A stretch of DNA of 50,433 nucleotides from assembly GCF_001552535.1 (NCBI RefSeq), contig NZ_BCRJ01000090.1, positions 1 through 50,433 of the forward strand, written 5' to 3'. The notes below the pieces were generated by a model. It saw only the letters and a list, made by a program, of their open reading frames with translations. It was not told the DNA's origin and made no database searches. Numbering within the stretch: position 1 is the first letter of the stretch; every line of letters begins with the position of its first letter. Below, in pieces: positions 41,782-50,366 of this stretch. A program made the position numbers and the translations under genes. Source of the stretch: Nocardioides jensenii JCM 1364 = NBRC 14755. GTDB taxonomy: Bacteria; Actinomycetota; Actinomycetes; Propionibacteriales; Nocardioidaceae.

Positions 41782-42777
41782 TCACTTGATGAAGCCCTCG
41801 TCCTTGAGCCAGTCGTAGGCGACGTCGACCGGCTCCTTGCCCTCGACGTCGACCTGGGCGTTCAGCTCCAGCAGCACCTTGTCGGTCAGCTTCTTCGTGA
41901 CCGGGGCGAAGAGGTCCCTGATCTGTGGGTGGTCCTCGAGGACGTCCTCGTTGACGACCAACGAGACGTTGTACTTGGGGAAGTACTCCTTGTCGTCCTC
42001 GAGCACGGTCAGGTCGAGGGCCACGATCCGACCGTCGGTGGTGAAGACCTCGCCGAAGTTGCACTCCCCCTTCGCTGTCGCGCTGTAGACCGCGCCGGTC
42101 TGGTAGGTCTTCAGGTTCGACTCGGGGACTCCCTTGTCGAGTGGGATGCCGTAGGTCTTCAGCATGCCGGGCAGGCCGTCGGGGCGGTTGGTGAACTCGG
42201 ACTCCACACAGAACGTGCGGTCCTTGACCGGGACGTCCTTGAGCTGGGAGAGCTTGGTGATGCCCAGGCGCTTCTTGACCTGCTGGGTGACCGCGAATCC
42301 GTAGGTGTTGTTCATCGGTGCCGGCGGCAGCCAGACGAGCTGGTTCGTCGCGAGGTCCTCGTCGCGGACCGCGACGTACTGCTTCTGCTCGTCGGGGATC
42401 GGCTTGGCGTGCCCGAGATAGGTGATCCAGCCGGTGCCGGTGTATTCCCACATCGCGTCGATCTGGCCCTCGAGCTGGGCCTGGCGCGCGGCCGCGCTGC
42501 CGGGGATGTTGGTCAGGTCGGTGACGTCGGCACCCGCGGAGGCCAGCAGCGTCACGGCCATCTTGCCCAAGATGATGTTCTCGCTGAAGTTCTTGGAGCC
42601 GACCGAGATGGCCAGACCGTCCAGGGACTTGGTGTTCTCCACGGGGCCGGCCAACTCGCCCTGGCGGATCGGGCCGGCGGCCGTGCCCAGGAAGCAGCTG
42701 CTCAGCAGCAGCGCCATCGCGGACACGAGGCCGGTCAGCGCGATCACGGGGCGTCGACGACGCAGCGCGACGGACAT
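41782..42777 (-). CDS. Osmoprotectant ABC importer, substrate-binding lipoprotein
   Basis: A 331-residue lipoprotein. The signal ends LLLSSC (cysteine at residue 28). The mature protein is an OpuAC/ProX-type periplasmic-binding fold: GLAISVGSKNFSENIILGKM, AQLEGQIDAMWEYTGTGWITYLGH, LVWLPPAPMNNTYGFAVT (aromatic cage region), EFTNRPDGLPGMLKTYG and NFGEVFTTDGRI. Such proteins bind glycine betaine, choline or carnitine through Trp/Tyr. It is last of the four-gene importer operon, one base after the permease stop. In some homologues with W/Y-rich pockets the ligand differs, so the substrate is not certain. Confidence 0.92.
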   Translation of the reverse strand: MSVALRRRRPVIALTGLVSAMALLLSSCFLGTAAGPIRQGELAGPVENTKSLDGLAISVGSKNFSENIILGKMAVTLLASAGADVTDLTNIPGSAAARQAQLEGQIDAMWEYTGTGWITYLGHAKPIPDEQKQYVAVRDEDLATNQLVWLPPAPMNNTYGFAVTQQVKKRLGITKLSQLKDVPVKDRTFCVESEFTNRPDGLPGMLKTYGIPLDKGVPESNLKTYQTGAVYSATAKGECNFGEVFTTDGRIVALDLTVLEDDKEYFPKYNVSLVVNEDVLEDHPQIRDLFAPVTKKLTDKVLLELNAQVDVEGKEPVDVAYDWLKDEGFIK

Positions 42778-42778
42778 G

Positions 42779-43693
42779 TCAGATCCCCTTCGGCCGGGTG
42801 AGCAGCTCCAGGACCCGGCCCAACCACTCGATCAGCAGGGCCAGCAGCGCGATGAGCACGGCGCCGGTCACCATCAACGAGAACTTGAACAGCGAGATGC
42901 CGGTCTGGAGGATCTCGCCGAGCCCTCCGGCGTCGATGAAGCAGGCCAGCGACGCGGTGCCGGCGATCAGCACGAGCGACGTGCGTACGCCGGCCATGAT
43001 CACCGGGACCGAGAGCGGCAGCTCGACCTTGAACAACGTCATCCACCCGGTCATCCCGATGCCGCGGCCGGCCTCGACCAAGGTGGGGTCGACGCCCTGG
43101 ATGCCGACGATGGTGTTGCGCAGCACCGGCAGGATCCCATAGAGGCTCAGCGCGATGATCGCGGTCCAGAAGCCGCCGTCGAGCCACAGGAAGAGCAGGA
43201 CGATGAGTCCGACCGACGGCGCCGCCTGACCGGCGTTGGCGATGCCGACCACGATCGGTGCGAGCACCTTGAGGCCCCCCCGGGTCAGCATGACGCCGAG
43301 TGGTACGGCGATCGCCACGACGATGACCGCGGAGACCACCGTGAGCAGGACGTGCTCCCAGATCAGACCCTGGAGCAGCGGGCCGTCGTACCAGGTGGCG
43401 GGATTCCAGCTCGGGAACGGTGCGTGCCAGTCCATCGGGTTCCAGCTCGGGAAGACCTCGTGGAAGCGGCTGTTGATCAGCAGGCTCCAGCGCAGCTGGT
43501 TCGCCTCGACCACGTCGAGCTCGGCGGTCTGCCGCCACCACACGAAGCCGCCGAACACGGCGGCCACCAGGATCGGGGGCACGGTCAGCATGGTGACCAT
43601 CTCGCGGGTGATCACCCGCGCGCCACGCTTTCCGGAGGGCTCGTGGCCCTCGGGGATCGGCTCGTCGAGGACGGCCGGCGTCGGCTCAGTCAT
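42779..43693 (-). CDS. Osmoprotectant ABC importer, permease 2
   Basis: A 304-residue permease with about six helices and the cytoplasmic EAA-like loop (DPTLVEAGRGIGMTGWMTLFKVELPLSVPVIMAGVRTSLVLI). The N-terminus has a ~30-residue cytoplasmic head and a first helix (TMLTVPPILVAAVFGGFVWW). The extracytoplasmic part has a tandem duplication FPSWNPMDWHA-FPSWNPATWYDG. The ATG at 43693 overlaps the ATPase end by eight bases; the longer frame is a shadow. It pairs with permease 1 encoded at 44927-45568. Confidence 0.92.
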   Translation of the reverse strand: MTEPTPAVLDEPIPEGHEPSGKRGARVITREMVTMLTVPPILVAAVFGGFVWWRQTAELDVVEANQLRWSLLINSRFHEVFPSWNPMDWHAPFPSWNPATWYDGPLLQGLIWEHVLLTVVSAVIVVAIAVPLGVMLTRGGLKVLAPIVVGIANAGQAAPSVGLIVLLFLWLDGGFWTAIIALSLYGILPVLRNTIVGIQGVDPTLVEAGRGIGMTGWMTLFKVELPLSVPVIMAGVRTSLVLIAGTASLACFIDAGGLGEILQTGISLFKFSLMVTGAVLIALLALLIEWLGRVLELLTRPKGI

Positions 43694-44930
43694 GGCTGTC
43701 CTCCGGCGTTCGTTCGTGTCGGCCCTGCCCCGGCACCCCGTTCTCCCGCTGGGCCTGCTCCACGTGTTCGGCGGCCTCGCGCTCGGCGTGCCGCATGTGG
43801 TCGGTGACCGTCTCGAAGTCGAGGACGCCGAGGTAACGGTCGCGATCACCGGTCACGATCACCTTGGAGTGGGTCGAGGTGAGCATGGTGTCGAGTGCGT
43901 CGTTGAGCGTGGCCGCCTGGTCGATGGTCAGGAGGTTCTCGCGCGGCTCGCCGCGCACCGTCGGGTTGTTGCGCATCTGGCGCAGCCAGGGCCAGGCCAC
44001 CGGGCGGTCCCGGTCGTCGAGCACGACCACGGTCTCGTCGCCGGCCTGCTCGGCATGCTGCATCACCGGGGCAGTGTCGTCGCCCACCCGCGCGGTCGTG
44101 GGCCGGTTCAGGTCCAGGGCACGGACCCGGGTCAGTGAGAGCTGCTTGAGGGTGGAGCCGGCCCCGACGAAGTCGGCCACGAAGTCGTTGGCGGGGGCGG
44201 CAAGGATGTTCTCAGGGGTGTCGTACTGCGCGATCTGCGCTCCCTCCTGCAGGATCAGGATGCGGTCGCCCAGCTTGATCGCCTCGTCGATGTCGTGGGT
44301 GACGCAGACGATGGTCTTGCCCAACTCACGCTGGATGCTGATCAGCTCGTCCTGCAGCCGCTGCCGCGTGATCGGGTCGACGGCACCGAACGGCTCGTCC
44401 ATCAGGATCACCGGTGGGTCGGCGGCCAGTCCTCGGGCAACGCCGACGCGCTGCTGCTGGCCCCCGGAGAGCTCGCGCGGGTAGCGGTCGCGGTAGCGGT
44501 CGGGGTCGAGGCCGACCAGGTCGAGGAGCTCATCGACACGGGCACTGATCTTCGCGGAGTCCCAGCCGAGCATCTTGGGCACGACGCCGACGTTGGTGGC
44601 CACGGTCATGTGCGGGAAGAGGCTGCCGCCCTGGATCACGTAGCCGATCTTGCGGCGCAGGCTGGTCGCGCTGTCAGACCTGATGTCCTGGTCGTCGATG
44701 AGGATCGTGCCGGACGTCGGTTCGATCAGCCGGTTGATCATCTTCAACGAGGTGGTCTTGCCACAGCCCGAGGGGCCGACGAACGTGACGATCTCGCCCG
44801 CCGGAACGGTCAGGGAGAGTGAGTCGACCGCCGCGACCTTCTGCCCCGGATAGCGCTTGACCACGTTGTCGAGGCGAAGCTCCGCCCCGCTGATCGCCCT
44901 GTCACTGTTGGTGCCGCCGGTCTCGGTCAT
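43686..44930 (-). CDS. Osmoprotectant ABC importer, ATPase with CBS domains
   Basis: A 414-residue ATPase. Walker A is GPSGCGKTT, the signature ELSGGQQQRVGVARG, Walker B VILMDEPFGAVDP and the switch His VTHDIDEA; these fit the OpuAA/ProV class. After ~270 residues come two CBS domains (MQHAEQAGDETVVVLDDRDRPVAW; LLTIDQAATLNDALDTMLTSTHSKVIVTGDRDRYLGVLDFETVTDHM), which in OpuA sense ionic strength or bind c-di-AMP. A charged tail of ~40 residues follows. The ATG at 44930 overlaps permease 1's stop (ATGA). Confidence 0.95.
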   Translation of the reverse strand: MTETGGTNSDRAISGAELRLDNVVKRYPGQKVAAVDSLSLTVPAGEIVTFVGPSGCGKTTSLKMINRLIEPTSGTILIDDQDIRSDSATSLRRKIGYVIQGGSLFPHMTVATNVGVVPKMLGWDSAKISARVDELLDLVGLDPDRYRDRYPRELSGGQQQRVGVARGLAADPPVILMDEPFGAVDPITRQRLQDELISIQRELGKTIVCVTHDIDEAIKLGDRILILQEGAQIAQYDTPENILAAPANDFVADFVGAGSTLKQLSLTRVRALDLNRPTTARVGDDTAPVMQHAEQAGDETVVVLDDRDRPVAWPWLRQMRNNPTVRGEPRENLLTIDQAATLNDALDTMLTSTHSKVIVTGDRDRYLGVLDFETVTDHMRHAEREAAEHVEQAQRENGVPGQGRHERTPEDSHD

Positions 44931-45568
44931 GCGCGGATTCCCTTCGAGATGGTGAGGCGCCCCAGCAGGAGCATCAACAGGTCGGCGATGAGGGCCACGA
45001 ACACGATGCCGACCGTGCCGACCAAGGCGTAGCGGACGGCGTTCTCGTTGCCGGCCTGGGTCAGGCCGGTGAAGATGTAGCCGCCCAGTCCGGGGCCGAG
45101 GACGTACGCCGCGATCGCGGCGATGCCCATCGACATCTGCACGGAGGTGCGGACCCCCGCGTGGATCACGGGCCAGGCCAAGGGCAGCCGTACCCGCATC
45201 AGGATGCCGAGCTCGGTCATCCCCATCCCCTTGGCGGACTCGAGCAGCGTGGCGTCGACCTGGCTGAAACCGACCACCGCGTTGCGCAGGATCGGGAGCG
45301 TGGCATAGAAGGCGACGCAGATGAACGCGGTCGTCGCGCCGATCTTGGTCACCGGCAGGAGCAGGCCCACCAACGCGAACGACGGAACCGTCAGCCCGAT
45401 CGCGGACAGGGTGTTGGCGACCGACTCGAGCATGCGGAACTTGTTGACGACCACGGCCAGGAGGATGGCCACGATCGTGGCCACGAGCACGGCCTGGAAG
45501 ACCAGGTTGGCGTGCTGCAGCGCGTTGTAGAGGATGAGGTCCCAGCGTTCCTTCACGAAGTTCCACAT
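44927..45568 (-). CDS. Osmoprotectant ABC importer, permease 1
   Basis: A 213-residue permease with five or six helices and the EAA loop DATLLESAKGMGMTELGILMRVRLPLAWPVIHAGVRTSVQMS. AYVLGPGLGGYIFTGL near the C-terminus is typical of OpuAB/OpuCB-type subunits. It is the first gene of the operon, the two permeases probably forming a heterodimer. The upstream region has a SigB-type promoter match (45677-45701), so the operon is likely osmotically or generally stress-induced. Confidence 0.93.
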   Translation of the reverse strand: MWNFVKERWDLILYNALQHANLVFQAVLVATIVAILLAVVVNKFRMLESVANTLSAIGLTVPSFALVGLLLPVTKIGATTAFICVAFYATLPILRNAVVGFSQVDATLLESAKGMGMTELGILMRVRLPLAWPVIHAGVRTSVQMSMGIAAIAAYVLGPGLGGYIFTGLTQAGNENAVRYALVGTVGIVFVALIADLLMLLLGRLTISKGIRA

Positions 45569-45676
45569 GCCTGCGAATCACCTCAGTCGCCTCGGCTCCG
45601 GCCTGGTCCAGACAACCACATCTGCTCGTCGAACGGGGCCCATCGGCGTGTCGTGCGTGCTGCAGCAGTGGGGCCG

Positions 45677-45701
45677 GTACCCCGAATCGACGAACTCACC
45701 C
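45677..45701 (-). promoter_or_regulatory. SigB-type promoter for the osmoprotectant importer
   Basis: Minus strand: GGGT (45701-45698), 15-base spacer, GGGTAC (45682-45677), about 100 bases before the ATG at 45568. Confidence 0.6.
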
Positions 45702-45724
45702 GCCCTGAGGCCAGGCCGAGGTGG

Positions 45725-46105
45725 TCACGACTCCGGCATGCCGGCCAACGGCGCCGCGGCCTCGGTCACGGCTCCGACCACCTGTGACGCGCGCCCGATC
45801 CACACCGTTCCGTGGTCGGTGCGCAGTGCCGCCCGGCCGAGGTGCAGGTCGAAGACTCCGATGCGCAGCGTGCTCCCGTCGGAGGCGAGCACCACCTGCC
45901 CGCGGCGCGGCGTACGGCACGGTGAGAGCACCAGCTCGGTGCCCGCTGGCCAGCCCAACGAGGCCAGCGCGTCATCGGCCATCAGGTGGCGGACGAGGCC
46001 GTCGTCGCGGACCTTGGTCGCCGCACTCGGGTGCGGCGCCGCTGCCCGCGGTGGCGGGTCGAACGGAAGGCACGCCTGATCGTCGCACCTCGAGACCGAA
46101 CGCAT
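45725..46105 (-). CDS. Hypothetical protein with S24-like C-terminal fold
   Basis: A 126-residue protein. Residues ~50-115 (GWPAGTELVLSPCRTPRRGQVVLASDGSTLRIGVFDLHLGRAALRTDHGTVWIG) follow the beta-strand layout of S24/LexA-type domains, but the catalytic Ser and Lys are not evident, so it would not be a peptidase. The N-terminal ~45 residues are Pro/Ala-rich with cysteines. TAGGCT lies six bases before the ATG (leaderless). It is 83 bases after jetC on the same strand, where jetD would be in type I Wadjet operons. Homology and role are unsure. Confidence 0.6.
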   Translation of the reverse strand: MRSVSRCDDQACLPFDPPPRAAAPHPSAATKVRDDGLVRHLMADDALASLGWPAGTELVLSPCRTPRRGQVVLASDGSTLRIGVFDLHLGRAALRTDHGTVWIGRASQVVGAVTEAAAPLAGMPES

Positions 46106-46188
46106 GTTCGAAGCCTACTGGACGCCGGTCCTCGCCGACGGCACCGGCGCTGGTGCGCTTCCTCGACCAACCGGCTGGCTGGCGCACC

Positions 46189-49100
46189 TCACCCGGTGGG
46201 GACCTGCTCCGCGTCAGTGATCGGCGTGATCCACGACTGGTGTGTGGTGCTGCTCTTGGTGATCGCCAGCAGCTCGTCCATGTGCGGCTCCAGGCCGGTC
46301 ACCTTGTCGAGCGGCACGCCGATGATCAGCTGGAAGCCCAACCCTCGCCAGGCCTGGACGGCACGGCCGGCGAACTCGGAGTCGGCCTTCACGAACCCCT
46401 CGTCGAGGAAGACCGGCGCGAAGCGCGGCCGCGAGCGCATCTCGTCGCCGAGCCGGAAGCGCAGCGCCGAGCCGACGATGAACGCGACCAGCTCCTGGCT
46501 CTCGCCACCGCTCTTCTCCCCCAGCGTGCGGTACGTCGCCCGCAGCTCGCCGGTGGCGTGGTCATAGCGCTCGGCACTGATCTCCACGTGGCGGCGTACG
46601 TCGAGCAGCCGGTCACGGTCCGAGAGTGAGTCGCCGGACCCGTCGGGCTTGCGCAGCTGGTTCATGAACCGGCTCAGCGCGGTGAATCGCCTCTCGAGGT
46701 CGGCCTCGTCGAGCTCATGGGTCGATCCGGCGGAGAGGACGCGCAGATCCTTCATGAACACCTGCACGTGCGTCGGCGCGAGGCGACGCAGGCGGATTCG
46801 CAGCCGGTCGCCGGAGGCACCGAACTCGAGGCGCCGCAGGATCGCGTTGATCGGCTCGAGGCGGTCCTCGATCTCCTCGACGGAGGCGGCCATCGCGCCG
46901 ACCAACGGCACCAGGTCCTGGCCCGACCACTCGGTGAGCCGACGTCGCCACTCGGTGCGCCGCGAGGCCAGTCCGGTCTGCCGGATCTCGTCGAGGATGC
47001 GCGCGTAGTCGGGGTAGGAGTCGGCGGTGGAGCCGAGGTTCGGGGAGTCCCACTGCACCTTGAACAACCGGAAGATGCCGGCCAGCTCGTCCTCGGCACG
47101 GGTGATCTCGGCCTCGGCCTCGCCGACCGCGCCACGCAGCCGTTCGGCCAACCGCTGCGAGTTCTCCGCGAACCGGTCGAGCTCGTCGGGGTCGGCCGGG
47201 GCGACGGCTGCCGCGAAGTCGGCGGACAGGGCCGCCGACTGCTCGTCGGTCAGCGCCACCCGGCCGCCGGCCTCCATTGCCTCGAGCCGGTCCTTGACCA
47301 CGTCTTCGGAGTCGACCAGCTGGCCGTGGGTCTCGTTGAGGCGGGCCCGCTGCTGGTCGAGGGCGAACCGCTGCCGGCGGGTCTCCTCGAGACGGGCGGT
47401 GAGCTCGTCGATCTGCGACTGCAGCTCCTGCAGCTGGTCGTCGGCGCCGAGGATCTCGCGCTGCCGGCGCTCGAGGTCGTCGATGCGGCGGTCGCTGCTG
47501 GCCACGTCGAGGTCGTCGAACCGTGCGGCTGCCACCGCGTCGTACGCCGCCCGGCACTGGTCGAGCACGCGCACCTGCCGGTCGATCTCACGAACGTCGG
47601 CCTCGACCGCGTCGAGCCGTTCGCCCATCGAGGCGAGCTCGGCATCGAGGTCGGCGATCGCGTCCTCGTTCGAGAAGCCGATGATGCTGCGGGAGTCGTT
47701 GCGCCCGTGGCTGCCGCGGCGTCCGTTCCGGGTCTGGCCGGCCAGGGTCACCCGGTAGCCGCCACCCGACAGACCCGTGGCGTCCTGCACGCAGAGTGCG
47801 TTGCGGGAGGGCTCGGCCAGGTGGGCCTGGACCCAACCGGAGAACGGTGAGTCCCTGAAGACCAGCTTGCCGGCGATCCGCTCGGGGTCGGCCGGGCCCA
47901 GGTCGGGCAGCCCCAGCTCGGCACCCTCGAAGGTGAGTCGTCCACGCAGCTGCAGGCCGTCGATGGCTGCCGAGAACGCGGCCAGCCGGTCGGCGGGCAC
48001 GAGCATCGTGCGGGCACTGGCGCCGAGCACGGTCTCGACCGCGGTGCGCCACCGCGACTCATCGGGGGCGACATCGATCAGCTCGGCCAGGAACGGGAGC
48101 TCGTCGACCGAGAGACCACTGGCCTCGGCGACCTGCGCACGCAGCTCGTCGAGGCGCACCGGCACCCGACCCGCGCGGCCCTCGAGCGAGGCCCGCTCGC
48201 GACGCAGCTCCGCGACCCGTTGCTGCAGGGGGAAACCGCGATCGCGAGCCGCGTCCCGGGCCTGCTTGAGGCCGGCACCGGTGGTCTCGAAGCCGGTCAA
48301 CCAGGTGCGGGCCTGCTTCTGGAGCAGGGCGAAGTCGTCGGCCGAGGCCAGCGCCGTGTCGACGTCCAGGTCGGAGGTGACCTCGATCAGCGGGAGCAGT
48401 CGCTCGGCGAGCACCGAGCGTCGTCCGAGCCGGTCCTCGCGCACGACCTGCTCCTGCTCGAGGGAGAGGGCCAGTGCCTGGAGCGTCGAGCCGCCGGCTG
48501 CGCGGTGCGCCTCCTTGGCGGCCTCGAGGTCACCGACGAGGGCAGTCTCTGCCGAGGTCGCGGCACTCAGTCCGTCGCCGGTCGTCGTCCGCGCGTCACG
48601 GTTCGCGGCCACGTCGGCCTCGAGCAGACGCAGGTGCGTGCGCAGCAGCCACAACCGCAACGGGGTGTCGCCCTGGAGCGTCACGCCGTAGGCGTCGAGC
48701 TGGGCGCGTCGCCGGGTGGCAGCGGCCCGTCGCTCGTGCAGGTCGCCGATCGGCTCGAGCAGCTCGAGCTTGGCCTCCTCGGTGCGCATCGCGGAGTACG
48801 CCGCGTCGAGGTCGTCGAAGTGCTCGATGGCCCGGTCCGCGGCGGCGTACGTCGAGGGGCGCTCGAGCACCATGTCCTTGTAGAGCTCATCGACGCTGCG
48901 CACCTGGTTGCCGGCCTGGATGCGGGCCAGCAGCCGCAGCGCCTTGGCGCCGTCACCGTTGGCGCCGATGCCCAGGCGAGCGTGCAGCACGGCGGAGAAC
49001 TCCGCATAGGTGCGGTGCACCCGGATGCCCGGGTAGAGCTTCTTCAGGGTGTTGGCGTGGAAGCGCTCCGGGACGGCCGCCTCGAGAGACTCGAGAGCCA

Positions 49101-49665
49101 GGGCGCCCTCGTGGCTGGCCAGCTGCATCTGCACGTCGGCCGACCGGGTGGCGCGCCGCGGGACGTAGTAGGTGCGCAGTGCGGTGAACCGACCACCCTG
49201 GTCGTTGACGAACGTCATCGCGATCGCGCCCCAGGTGTCGGACCCCTTGCCCCGCAGGAGCTTCTCGACGGGACGGCCGGTCGTGGGGTCGTCGACGACG
49301 TCGACGGCACCACGCAGGTAGGAGAGCAGGTTGCGCTGGCCGACGCTGCGCGCCCGGCCGGCGACCGCGTCGTTGGAGGCGCCGTTGAACTTGGTGTCCG
49401 AGGTCATCATCAGCGCGGTGTAGGCATCGAGGATGGTGCTCTTGCCGACCCCGGACGCCCCGGAGATCATCGTCGCGTCACCCCGCAGCGGGATGGTGGT
49501 GAGACCACCGAAGCCGCCCCAGTTGACCAGCTGCAGCAGGGCTGCGCGCCACTGGACGGTGTCGTCGGTGGGGGTGGCCACCTCGGCCCGCGTGAAGAGC
49601 CCGTCGGAGTGCTCGGACTCGTCGACCTGCTCCTCGGCCCGCTCCTCGAACTGGTCGGTCGTCAT
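46189..49665 (-). CDS. jetC: Wadjet JetC / MksB-like SMC ATPase
   Basis: An 1158-residue SMC-like protein. The N-terminal head has Walker A GASGVGKST (residues 69-77). Long heptad-rich coiled-coil arms run through the middle (for example ELASMGERLDAVEADVREIDRQVRVLDQ and LQELQSQIDELTARLEETRRQRFALDQQRARLNE), around a globular hinge-like segment at ~500-640. The C-terminal head has the signature SGGESQELVAF, Walker B FAPVFLDEGF and a His-free switch GVPLDKV. It overlaps jetB by ATGA. JetABC complexes load on and extrude plasmid DNA, and JetD cleaves it. Homologues in M. smegmatis (EptC) and C. glutamicum (MksB) limit plasmids. Confidence 0.93.
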   Translation of the reverse strand: MTTDQFEERAEEQVDESEHSDGLFTRAEVATPTDDTVQWRAALLQLVNWGGFGGLTTIPLRGDATMISGASGVGKSTILDAYTALMMTSDTKFNGASNDAVAGRARSVGQRNLLSYLRGAVDVVDDPTTGRPVEKLLRGKGSDTWGAIAMTFVNDQGGRFTALRTYYVPRRATRSADVQMQLASHEGALALESLEAAVPERFHANTLKKLYPGIRVHRTYAEFSAVLHARLGIGANGDGAKALRLLARIQAGNQVRSVDELYKDMVLERPSTYAAADRAIEHFDDLDAAYSAMRTEEAKLELLEPIGDLHERRAAATRRRAQLDAYGVTLQGDTPLRLWLLRTHLRLLEADVAANRDARTTTGDGLSAATSAETALVGDLEAAKEAHRAAGGSTLQALALSLEQEQVVREDRLGRRSVLAERLLPLIEVTSDLDVDTALASADDFALLQKQARTWLTGFETTGAGLKQARDAARDRGFPLQQRVAELRRERASLEGRAGRVPVRLDELRAQVAEASGLSVDELPFLAELIDVAPDESRWRTAVETVLGASARTMLVPADRLAAFSAAIDGLQLRGRLTFEGAELGLPDLGPADPERIAGKLVFRDSPFSGWVQAHLAEPSRNALCVQDATGLSGGGYRVTLAGQTRNGRRGSHGRNDSRSIIGFSNEDAIADLDAELASMGERLDAVEADVREIDRQVRVLDQCRAAYDAVAAARFDDLDVASSDRRIDDLERRQREILGADDQLQELQSQIDELTARLEETRRQRFALDQQRARLNETHGQLVDSEDVVKDRLEAMEAGGRVALTDEQSAALSADFAAAVAPADPDELDRFAENSQRLAERLRGAVGEAEAEITRAEDELAGIFRLFKVQWDSPNLGSTADSYPDYARILDEIRQTGLASRRTEWRRRLTEWSGQDLVPLVGAMAASVEEIEDRLEPINAILRRLEFGASGDRLRIRLRRLAPTHVQVFMKDLRVLSAGSTHELDEADLERRFTALSRFMNQLRKPDGSGDSLSDRDRLLDVRRHVEISAERYDHATGELRATYRTLGEKSGGESQELVAFIVGSALRFRLGDEMRSRPRFAPVFLDEGFVKADSEFAGRAVQAWRGLGFQLIIGVPLDKVTGLEPHMDELLAITKSSTTHQSWITPITDAEQVPTG

Positions 49666-50366
49666 GCCTGCTCCTCCCCCGCCTCGGTGCCGTCGAACAG
49701 CTCGTCGTCCGGCGCGGCGGGTGCCTCGGTGCCGTTGGTCGAGCGCAGCGCCGCGAGCAGCTCGACCAGCATGTCGAGCGGCATCAACGGCTCGACGGCT
49801 TCGCTGATCTCGAACCGCTCCTCGGACGCGGTGCCGATCAGCAGCCCGGCCTTGGCCACGGTCTGGACGGCGTTGCGGGCACGGCGCTCGTCGCCGGCCT
49901 CGTCGGTGGCGTGGGCCGGCCGGAAGCTCGCGACGTGGGCGACGATGTCTTCACGGTCGATGAAGACCCTGGCCTCCCCGCTGGCGAAACCGGCGCGCAG
50001 CCGGTCGCGCAGGTGGACCAGGACCAGGGTCTCCTCGCGCGACCAGGGCGCGTCGTACAACAGGGTCGGGAAACGGCTGCCGGTCTCGGAGGTGGCCTGG
50101 CGCTTCCACGCGACCTCGCGCACCGGGTCGATGGCCAGGTCGAGAAAGAGGTCGTTGAGTCGAGAGCGCAGGGCACGCTCGTGCTCGACCAGCACCCGCC
50201 AGTCACGAGGATGCGTGCGGGCGCTGATGAACCGCTGCTTGAGCAGGGCGACCAGGGCGTGGCGCTGGGCGTACTCGAGACCCCCCTCGTCGCCCTCGAA
50301 GAGCGAGACCGAGGTCTGGTCGAGCGCGTCGTCTCCCGCCATGTCTCCCGTCATGTCGCCTGCCAT
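49662..50366 (-). CDS. jetB: Wadjet JetB / MksE-like subunit (DUF4194)
   Basis: About 234 residues of the DUF4194 (JetB/MksE) kite-type protein. GLEYAQRHALVALLKQRFISARTHPRDWRVLVEHERALRSRLNDLFLDLAIDPVREVAWKRQA, FPTLLYDAPWSREETLVLVHLRDRLRAG and an acidic C-terminal tail agree with the family. The start is uncertain: in-frame ATGs lie at 50366, 50354 and 50342 (repeats of GDM), and the frame stays open to the window edge, so the true start may be outside. jetA (DUF3375) should lie just beyond 50433. Confidence 0.9.
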   Translation of the reverse strand: MAGDMTGDMAGDDALDQTSVSLFEGDEGGLEYAQRHALVALLKQRFISARTHPRDWRVLVEHERALRSRLNDLFLDLAIDPVREVAWKRQATSETGSRFPTLLYDAPWSREETLVLVHLRDRLRAGFASGEARVFIDREDIVAHVASFRPAHATDEAGDERRARNAVQTVAKAGLLIGTASEERFEISEAVEPLMPLDMLVELLAALRSTNGTEAPAAPDDELFDGTEAGEEQA

